From assembly GCA_029339505.1 (NCBI GenBank), contig JAQISU010000251.1, forward strand, positions 2,270,001 to 2,334,000: a DNA stretch of 64,000 bases, read 5' to 3'. Positions 54,811 through 64,000 of the stretch are shown here, piece by piece. The notes below the pieces were generated by a model. It ran no database searches and was not told where the DNA came from. It worked only from the letters and a program-made list of their open reading frames with translations. The position numbers and the translations under genes are program-made. Numbering within the stretch: position 1 is the first letter of the stretch; the number at the start of each line of letters is the position of its first letter. This DNA comes from Unio delphinus. Lineage: Eukaryota > Mollusca > Bivalvia > Unionida > Unionidae.

Positions 54811-57562
54811 TCTCTCACCAGACAGCTTGCAAGGATACGGAGATCATCCATTGTGTATATGTCTGGCTCACAAGGATGAAACACTAATGAAAATTAAAAC
54901 AAGAAAATGTCTTTGGTGGTACAAAACCCCTTTAACTGGCCTAAATTTCAATCTTATGTGGACTTGAAAGCGACATAATTATTTAAGATCATTTCACCTT
55001 ACACTCATTGAATAGTGATAAGTTATTTTCTCTTAATAACTATATTTTAAATGCAATTGGCAGTGTAAGAAATTTCAAAGATTGTAATGCTGTTCTTAAT
55101 TAAATCAGTTTTAATACAAAAGAAAAACATGTATAGAGACTATGGAACATACTTTTAACAAATATATTACTGTTCTATCAAAATGCAGGTAAAAGAACCA
55201 TTAATGCTAAGATTCATGTGATATATTTTCAAGTTTAGAATTATGGAATACACCTGTTTAAACAGATTTTTATACATGAATCAACTTCAAAAGATAATTT
55301 GATAAATTCCGTTGGGATCAGTCAATTTGAGAAATTAAATGATATCTGAAGACAGTTTTGTACAGTCGATCGTCCCTCTCTTATATAGGCACCCAATTGG
55401 CACCAGAAAATTGACTATAAGAGAGATTGCCTTTACAGAAAGGGACTATATGTGATATGTGTAATATTTGTGATATGTGTATGTAGTAAGAAAACCATAT
55501 GTTGTTGTTGGGTTTAAAACCATTTTTCAGCACAAGATAGACTATACATGGTGGCTAGCATAAATGGTGGCGGAAGAACCCAGAAAAAAACTCACTGACC
55601 TATGAGAAGCTACAGGCAAGCTTTCTCACATATTCACATTGGTCAAATCAGAGACTCGAACCCACGCAGACAGGTGAGATGGCTATAACTAACTGCAATG
55701 TATTTATTATCTTTGTTTCAAAGTAAAATTAAGTATCAAAAGGTTAGTCCTGTCTTAAGAACAGACTTATTTCAACAACACATACATTAACAACTTAATA
55801 TTTAATAATATGCAAGTGGAGATTTATTTGCACGTACATTGAAAAAGCAATTCAAAAACGCCATGAAAATCTTGGTACAAACGTCAGCTGGCATTTAGAA
55901 TCATTCTTTTTCCATCTACCCTCTTGTACTCAGTACTGCTTAATAATCTTACCTGGTACATTACGGTTTATTTGAGTCTTTCCATCATCAACATTGTTCA
56001 TAATACGTCTACAAAAATCAAAAAACTTCAAATCTTTTCTCTTCAAATTATTGTTGTTTTTCACATGATCAACATGTACTGTACTGTAACATGATGTTTT
56101 GGTCGTTTTCAGGTACCCTGTTTTGTTCAAGGTTAATTTTTATTCTTGCATGAATGCACAATATTTACACATAGACTAACCTGACCATGTTATGATCTTG
56201 ATAATTATTTCCAGCTATAATCATCAAAGCAAAAATCGTCATAGCTGTGCAAAGGCAAATATTCTATCACAATATTTGTTTCTTTAATAAAATAATTGAT
56301 ATAATTATATAATAATAACCATTATTGGTACATATTATCATGAAGCTTGGAAAACACTTCATTAATTATTGAGAACCTGAAATTGGAAAATAGACATCAT
56401 ATGATTAATTACCTTACTTAATGAATTAAGTATTGGTTCTGGACACATTGAAATAATTATTGGCTGCATGTGAGTGAAGAATTGATGACCACAGGCTACA
56501 TCAGAGGGGTATTTTTGTACACAAAATCTTAACTGCTGAAAAAACTGGCCTTGTAAAGGACGTGACCGCTGGTGATGGAGGGTGGCATTTATGGGGAAGG
56601 GGGGGGTCCACTGTATTTCTTTTTCATTAATAAGCATAAAATTTTGTATGTCTAGGCAAGAATATAGAGTTAGAAAGGTATTTTTTAAGACACATTACCT
56701 TTAAGCTTTTTAGGTTCTTCGACTTCAAAGGGCTTTTCACAAGTCTCAACAAATTTTCTTCGCACTACTACATCCTCTACAAATTTCTTCATGTTGGATG
56801 ATGGTATTTTTCACCCAAGATATACCATTGAAAGCTAAAAAAGAAAATCAGTTTAACATATTTGTGTATTTCCAAAAAAATTGTTCCTATGTAAGCATAA
56901 ATAATAATAACAAGTTTTCCTCAAACATATGTAATTTTTTCCTTTTCATACAAGATAATGTTTAAATTGTTTTCAACACAAAAATGAACATAATGTAAAC
57001 TTTCAGTGTATTATCCACACTCTAAGGATGAATAGTCTTGACGTAATGACTTGCCTTCTGAAAATTAGAAGTACTGTTACTATTAACATAGCGTACAAAA
57101 TATGTAAGCTGTAAACACTGTAATATAAGCATTATAACTTATTTGTATTTTAACTCTAAACCATATATTAAATGTAATACATCCATACCTGTGTGCATGA
57201 CTTTCTTTGTGGGTTGAGGATACCCAAATTTATGCATTACAATTCATTTAGAATTTTTTTAGCATTTAGATGCTAAACTTTGTGACTCTTCAATAAGATG
57301 CAGGCTCATAATAAAGAATAAGCCATGTATGACACTCTTATAAACTAAACTGTCAGAATTTGGGTTTTACATGCAAATTTTAAAAGATGATTTAACTGAC
57401 TAACATATATTAGACCACTAAATATATGAGATTAAATACAATCCTAACACAACCACTTACCGAAAATTTAATTTGCAGCACTGGCCTTGTCTTGTTTGGC
57501 TTCGGCAAATACAAGATCACAAAGCTTGGCTCATCACATGAATTTTCCATCCAAATCTTAGC
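54811..57562 (-). CDS. Possible minus-strand host exons
   Basis: Segments with splice-like borders and coding character occur at 57,461-57,562 (AKIWMENSCDEPSFVILYLPK), ~56,700-56,793 (MKKFVEDVVVRRKFVE...), 55,952-56,017 (RIMNNVDDGKTQINRN) and 54,811-54,882 (HPCEPDIYTMDDLRIL). A further candidate lies at ~56,414-56,491. Not all join in phase, so the model is incomplete or partly wrong. I do not recognise the product. Confidence 0.3.
55510..55690 (-). repeat. SINE-like repeat, reverse orientation
   Basis: The right part reads gactcgaacccacgcagac, the complement of a tRNA B box, and the left part shares ggaagaaccc and gagaagct-type blocks with the copy at 46.63 kb. No coding sequence. Confidence 0.5.
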
Positions 57563-57817
57563 CTGCAAAAATAAAAGGCACATTAGTAGCATACATCTTT
57601 CTGCTATTTAAAAAATATAAAATTAAAATCATTTTCAATTAAATATAAATTGTTCTTTGTGTGTGTGTGATTTGGATTTTTAAGATAGCTGTAACAATTT
57701 TTCACTCATATCGCTGCGATGTCTGCAGTGTTGCAGGTTTAAGTGATCTCAAGCCCTGGGGCATCGTGCCGCAGACGTGTAGCATGATATCTCACCTAGT
57801 CACATTATCCTGACACC

Positions 57818-58165
57818 TAGACCAGCTAGTTGATCTCTAAGCCTTTTTTTTTAATTTTGACCTGACGGCTTTTGAGATCAGACGTATTCTGCATTGACAC
57901 TTTATGGTACTTTTCCGCGCACCATAACTGCGTACGATCGGATGCACGCTATTGAGTGTTGTAAAGGATTTAACGCAGTGGACCATTAGAAGAGGGATTA
58001 TACTTACCGTCTTGTACAAAGCTTAGTCTAAATAAATTTATTAATTACTAGCGTGCAGTCCGATCATTGGTAGTTATGGTTCACAAACGTACCATATAGT
58101 GTTAATGCAGAATACAGTCAGAAGTCAAAATAAAAAAAAAGCTTCGAGACCAACTAGTTGGTCCT
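57818..58165. mobile_element. Mutator-like MITE, 348 bp
   Basis: The ends are tagaccagctagttga and its imperfect complement ccaactagttggtc. Inverted similarity reaches over ~110 bp on each side (tattctgcattgacac against gtgttaatgcagaata, and a shared gatcgga...gcacgct core). Flanks cctgacacc and caggacacc match at 7 of 9 positions, fitting the 9-bp duplication of Mutator-like elements. Confidence 0.6.
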
Positions 58166-58690
58166 CAGGACACCAGGGTAACACTCGATACGACTGGAGT
58201 CAGCCTCTTCAATAGGAAATATGTCTACTGTGTCAGTCTCTTTATCACTTGACACGGTATACCGTCCTACCGCAAGTGATCGTGTCAAGCTGTTGAAGAG
58301 AACCAGTTGCTGACCAATCGTCTACTCTTGCATCATTTCTTTTGCCAATATCTTCATCTCAACCAGCCTCACCACCATTTTCAAGCTGAGAATACTGCAA
58401 AAGCATATAAAAAAATTTCAACCTAGTTCAAAGAAGCACTCTTGCTTTGGAGATTTTATCAGTTTATTTCTAATAAGCGTTCTCGAATATCTTTGGTAAG
58501 TATGAATTAGTTTCTTCAACAAAATAGAAGTTAGCGCATATAGGACAAGGGACCAATGATGTAGGGCCTATTGTAATTTGTATACCTTGTGAATTGTTTT
58601 GCGTCAATAGGCCTATATCAAAGATAAATTCTTTTCTTTTTCTTTATTTTGGATAGAGAAAGCTTTATTCTTTACAGTAGTGGATTTGGC

Positions 58691-58719
58691 ACACACACAC
58701 ACACACACACATGTATATA

Positions 58720-58772
<53 letters not shown>
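58691..58772. repeat. (CA)n(TA)n microsatellite
   Basis: About ten CA units pass into a long interrupted TA run ending at 58,772. It is simple sequence with no function to assign. Confidence 0.9.
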
Positions 58773-58775
<3 letters not shown>

Positions 58776-58857
58776 TAAGTTTATAATGAATATAAGTATA
58801 TCATCGATATGCATAGGCTTTAGTTTGAGTAAATGTATTGTTAGGCCGGCATTATGT

Positions 58858-58962
58858 TAGACCAGCTAGCTGGTCTCTAAGCCTTTTTTGAATTTTGACT
58901 ATGGCTTTGACAACCGCAAACTCAAAATAAGAAAAAGATTTAGATACCAGCTAGTTGGTCTA
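58858..58962. mobile_element. Mutator-like MITE, 105 bp, same family
   Basis: It shares its ends (tagaccagctagctggtct ... agctagttggtcta) and the next ~25 bp with the MITE at 57.8 kb. It is flanked by a perfect 9-bp duplication gcattatgt (58,849-58,857 and 58,963-58,971). The middle of the longer copy is missing. Confidence 0.7.
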
Positions 58963-59396
58963 GCATTATGTATACTGGTTCCCATTCTAATCATTTGGAA
59001 GATCATTGTATTTATATTTGTAGTTAAGTTCTACTCCCACCCACCCCTACCTCTTCTTGAAATATATCTTTAAATTATGCAGTGTTTAAACAAAAGTAAT
59101 CACAAATAATCCTTACAATTTATAAAATGTTCACGTTTAGTACATGTACTTTCATACTCTTAAGCATTGATAGGTCAGATGTCATTGATTTAAAATGTGA
59201 CGGTGATCCCATGCTGTACACAAGATATAGGAAACACATTGCTGTTAAAAAGAAAAATGATTAAGTTACTGTAAAGGATGGTCTTTCACTGAATAGAATC
59301 TGACAGTCTTTTATGATAGGATGTAAAACATGATACTATCAAAATCTTACAAGTAGCAGTTATTATTATGAATTTTTACAATTGCTTGCATTTTAG

Positions 59397-62300
59397 AAAA
59401 TGGTGCGATTTTTAAAAAAGTTTCCAAAAGTGAAGAAAATTGTGTATTATGGAACGAGAAGCAGAACAGAATATGTAAGATTTTCATTTTCGAGGAGCTC
59501 ATCTGTGCCCACACCAGTTCATTCCAGTGGAGTTCGGTCTACTGCCACTGAATTTGAGAGCATTCCAAGTTCCTCAGCATCATCATTACAAGCTTCTTAT
59601 GATGATGCAGGTAATAGAGTAATTTCTTATGTACTGTATATAGTTTTTTTTAAACAATTATGTGATGATGTTTAGCACAAAGTAACATTGAATCATGTTT
59701 GAACTTGTGTGATGACAACGTACAAGTAATTTAGTGAAATATAATAAAAGAGAGGTCTTTGTTTGTTTGTTTAATTAGGTTAAAAAGAGGATGCTTTTCC
59801 CATTATTACTAGGTTTTTATATTGGTTCGGTTATGAGGGTTACCGGTACGATTTCCAACTTACACTTTTGTTTACTTCTTTTTTTTATTTAAACTATTAG
59901 TAAATGTTATTACAAACTTAATTTTTCATTATTTTTTGACAGACATTAGTCAAAGCAACGTTGCTGATTTTGTATCTTGCCTCATACAGAGTTCATAGAG
60001 CTCTAATACACCATTGTAAAAAGTGACGTATCAGTGACATCATAATGAACACTTAATTTTGCAGCATGTTAACTGATCTTTCAAAAGCAGTCTTTTCTGA
60101 GACATTACTGTTTTTTATTTTAAGGTAGAGGACCCCTGACAAGATACCAGAGCAAAAGGCAAAAGCTTGCAGAAGCTTGGTCTGCCTTAAGAGCAAATCT
60201 TTTAGATGCAAGGGTTGAAGAAATGTCACCAGCTACACACAAATGTAGCAAGTGTTGCAGAGAGGAACAGGAAATAATCCGATGTCTTGATTGCAGCACA
60301 TTTGCTTATTATTGTCAGATGTGTTGTAATGAAGTCCATCAGACTGTTTTATTTCATACTCCCCAAATATGGAAGGTAAACTGATTGTAGGCTAATGTTA
60401 ATAATTATGTAACATGGAAGCTATTTCAAATATCCACACAATACTCGTTACATAACACACCCTCTCACCGCCCTCAAAACAATTACAATGGCTGCATTAA
60501 GTAATTGAAGTTCCATTCAAAATATGATCACCCACTCTGATTTGGTTTTCATGGGGTTAAAGGTCACAGTAAGGAAACAATATTACCTATGAAAATACAG
60601 CTTTTGACCACCATGCCATCCTCATGTTGACCTGCTTTAGTTAGTTATTGTCCGATGAAGTCTTGCTCAGTAAGGAGCAACTTGAAATACTATAGTTTTT
60701 ATATTTATTGGGCAACCATTTAGGAATGACCAGACTACATTTTGTAAATGATGTTATTTAATGGACTGATGATTATAGGATGCCTTTCTTGCATTTTGTT
60801 TTGGCAGAATTTGTGTTCCTTTAATACAGGTTTTATTGTATCCTATGTCATCACTTGATCTTTGAAGTAATATAATGTATAGATTGTCAGGAATTTGCAT
60901 ATGATATGGAATGCAAGTTTTAAATATTTATTTTTACCCAATCTTTGTAATATGTAATTGTTTCAACTTGTTTCAATTCTACAATATCTGTAGTGTAAAA
61001 AAAATAATTTGAAATGAGACTGTAATGATAATTAAACAGTAAAATCTGTTATCGGATAGAACTTGTACAAGTACCACAGTAATTTACAGGAACCTCATGC
61101 TACTTGTCCAAATTTGGGTGAAGGCCTCTTGTAAGGCACACAAATGTGAGATTACACCAATTGTCAAACAATTTCACAGATAAATCAACCAAATGCAACA
61201 CAGTCATGCATAATTTGTGTAATTCCTACATATATATTACTTCAGGAAATACTTCATTTAATTATAAAACTACCCACTTGTTTTCATATGCATATGGAAT
61301 TTCATCTCTAAATGTTTTCTTTTAGAATAAATCCGGCATATAGTGTTTGGGCTTTAAAGGCACAATAATTTGAGTTGAGTGGACCTTATGGGCCTATTTA
61401 TTTAAAATCTTTGCATTCTCGTAAGGATCAGATTGGCATGTATTGCCATGATTATCATCTACATGTGCATCTAGTCAGATTCTGTAAAAAAAAAAAAATC
61501 TGTTTTTCCTACAGGGTAGACTATTTGTTCCTTTTGTGGCACGGTCAGAAGATATCCTGAGGCGAAAAGATCATGAAGTTTGCATGTCTTCATATTTACG
61601 ATTTTTGTGTGTTATTGATTTCAAATGTGAGTATATTTAAAATTTCTGTCTTTCTCCATCTTTTGTCCTAAAATAAATAATGTTTATTTAAGTCTTCAAG
61701 TATCTTAATGTTCACAGACATAGCACTTCATCCTTGGACATATATTATCATTATTATTGAGGCATGCTTTTATCATTTAAGTTGACTCCTTCAACAGTCA
61801 CCTTATTATAATTATGATTTACTTGAATTTTTTAAGTCTTTTACCTGCATCACAGTAATATTGCCTTGCAAGTGATACAATTGTTAACTTTAGTCAGGAA
61901 TTATACTGTGTTAAAAAGTATGTTAATACACAGTACTATAATGATTTATGTTACATTTAACATTCAGGGTATTAAATGTTTATTTACTATGTATTTTTTG
62001 TGATGAAATATTGAGTTTACATGTCTGCTTCTGGCTGCTTGACATACTTTTGTAATTATTGCTCATTCAACCATCACATTACAGATTTTTACAGGTGCTA
62101 AGTTGTCCTTTATAGGCAGTCATTTTATGCCATCATTACATTTGTCCATTTGACATATCTTGGTTCATTTAACTTCTGTTGGGCAGTGGCATTCAACATG
62201 CACATTTCTAGGTCATAATTTTATTTTCAGGTACCCAACAGAGAGTAAAAATGCAATTTTGTCACTGAAAAAGAAGCAGTGACAATTCTGTGATATGGCC

Positions 62301-63536
62301 TGTGGCCTGCTACACCAGAGTTACCAAGAGGTAGTAGCTATTCATATTGAGCTAATGGAACAAGCCACCATGTTGCAGTTAGAGGGCCAGCTGTCCCTGA
62401 GAGCTTTTTGTGATGCTCTTTCCAGCATGAACAAATATCAAATTCATGACATAAGAGAGGTATATACTTTGTCATGGTAATACTGTTTGAACTTTCAATA
62501 CATTATTAGTATTGTATTTCTCAGTACTTTGTAAAAGTCAAAGAAATTTAATAAATTCTTGTTCACTTTATTATAAAATAGTATTAAATGTGGAGAAATT
62601 CAACATTTTTGTATCAAATGATATGCATTATAAAAAATATATTTTAGTAATATGACATTTTTGTCAAGTAAACAAACATTTGGCCTAAGAGTATAAATAA
62701 TTAATAATCCCTGTCAATGATACAAAGTGATAATGTTACATGGATTATGTGTTTTGAAGATTCTGCATTTTTCCTTTCTGACATAAATAGTAATCTTTTT
62801 TGTTTCGTACTTTATAATCTACACTTGTCAATGACTGAACAGCTTTAAAGTCAATATGAAAAGTATATATATAGTCTTTTTTACGGTTTGATTATTTACT
62901 ACCATTTTTAATTGTCACTAAATGTGCTGTACACTTTTATTATTTCAGGTAGAGAATATATACAGGCTGATTATTGGTGACTATTCCAATGAGTACCGCT
63001 ATCACTCCACAATTTTTAAGAGTGCTAGGAACCTCATAGGCCAGTTAGATTTTGGAAAATGCCCACCATGTAGCCAGGTAGATTTCTAATAGAAAATTTG
63101 CAAATGTAACAATTTTATATTGCATTTGTTTTTAAATAGGAAAATAATCTAGTAATTTTGCCAAGTGATATGGAGAAAGTATGTGAAATTTCTTATTTTC
63201 AGACAACTTTGATGATGTTATTTTGTCCTTTTATCATTTTATATATAGGAGTAAAATATTTTATGTCTTCTTTTGTTTACTTCATGAGAGCTTTCCAAGT
63301 TTAATATTCAAGTCACGCATGACAAATTATTTGAATGAAGAAATAATTATTATCATAATTTTAAACAGGGATTTACAAAAGTAATTTGCATGGATGCAAA
63401 CTTTGGGCTAGTTCATAAACAGTCTTCTGGGCTTGGGCAAGGTCTGGGGAAAGCAAGACATGAAAACACCTACTTCATGAACCAGGACCAGGTTGACAGT
63501 TTTGTGGATAGCTACAGTGATCCTAAAAGATCAGAA
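59397..63536 (+). pseudogene. KDZ-family transposase-derived gene with CxC zinc cluster, partly decayed
   Basis: Exons are 59,397-59,610, 60,125-60,375, 61,515-61,626, 62,232-62,459, 62,949-63,077 and 63,369-63,536; the gene runs past the window. Exons 1-3 and 4-6 have matching phases. Exon 2 has a cysteine cluster (CSKCCREEQ, RCLDC, YYCQMCCNEVH) of the type tied to KDZ transposases. Exon 4 carries the KDZ signature GLWPATPELP and ELMEQATMLQLEGQLSLRAF but in different frames, with an in-frame TGA. Exons 5-6 hold FGKCPPCSQ and ICMDANFGL, where the family has the catalytic-type DGNF. Exon 4 lesions suggest a pseudogene. The first exon follows a good acceptor, so it may continue the gene at 48-51 kb. 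Confidence 0.65.
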
Positions 63537-64000
63537 GTATGTCTCAGTGTTGTGATAGCAGTTTAAAAGTTTAGTCAGGAACTGTCATTCATGAGACATA
63601 ATGACTCATATAGGCAAATGTTACCCACCAATAAATTATAATTATGCAGACAACACTTTTTTTTAAAGCAAAATAGAATCATTTTCTCAGTGATAATTAT
63701 TTGAAGCTGCTTATGTTGGTTATATTATTTGATTGGCCAATTTCAATTATAAATATACAGTGGTATGGCACTAGCTCATTTTTATTAGAATATCTATGAT
63801 AGAAGATGAAATGGAAATGAGTATGCTCTGTGCAGAATGGAGATAATGCAATGAAGCCAACTATTTAGTATAAAAGTATTCATTTTTTCAGTTGCATAAA
63901 TGAAATATTGCAAGGATTATTAAGTCTTGACCTTGTGTTGGGATATATTACAGACTATAAATTGTATGCATTATTTTGAAAACTTTAAAAAAAATACTAG
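63537..64000. other. Intronic AT-rich DNA after the last visible KDZ exon
   Basis: The donor gtatgt at 63,537 opens an intron that is not closed within the window. Nothing else is recognised. Confidence 0.5.

Noticed and set aside
56362..56637. Minus-strand 91-codon ORF starting MLINEKEIQWT as a single-exon gene
   Set aside because: Only its end (about 56,414-56,491) has splice-like borders; the full ORF has no recognised domain, so it was not listed separately.

Overview
The window looks like nuclear DNA of a marine invertebrate animal; a mollusc such as a bivalve is my best guess, though nothing here proves it. Evidence is AT-rich sequence, GT-AG introns that join in phase, tRNA-derived SINE-like repeats, a KDZ-transposase gene with cysteine-cluster domains, and heavy loads of Polintons, LINEs and Ty3/Gypsy elements. 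No rRNA, tRNA, CRISPR or bacterial-type operon was seen.

Layout. 1-2.56 kb: decayed left part of a Polinton (element A), minus strand. 2.54-10.1 kb: a second Polinton lineage (element B) with a conventional Polinton polymerase, a BIR-domain gene and small structural genes, all decayed; it is split by a Ty3/Gypsy element with gag-protease-integrase order (3.96-8.07 kb). 10.3-17.57 kb: LINE debris, including serial 5'-truncated copies of one LINE with RNase H and a polypurine-rich 3' UTR. 17,574-32,884: a Polinton (P1) complete from end to end, with ~183-bp terminal inverted repeats and a 5-bp target duplication, inserted inside the RNase H coding region of LINE copy 3, which resumes at 32,885-34,281. 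34.3-36.3 kb: an unidentified helical ORF and an inverted LINE ORF1 remnant. 36.3-64 kb: host-type DNA with exons of one or two genes bearing KDZ-associated cysteine-cluster (CxC-type) features, a Gypsy element with near-identical LTRs in one intron (40,377-46,168), two Mutator-like MITEs, SINE-like repeats and microsatellites.

P1 is the most interesting object. Its left arm (minus strand) carries virion-type genes: penton-like protein, membrane protein, repeat-bearing fibre, adenain-like protease, core-like peptide, double-jelly-roll major capsid protein, pVI-like peptide and a helical protein. Its right arm carries an intact 1195-codon replicase that fuses a family-B-like polymerase, an SF1 (Pif1/RecD-like) helicase and an HNH domain, plus a retroviral-type integrase, a phospholipase A2 domain, a zinc ribbon and the packaging ATPase. 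Several genes have one in-frame stop or a frameshift, so this copy is defective, but the replicase is open throughout. Element B has a different, conventional Polinton polymerase, so the window holds two Polinton lineages with different replication modules.
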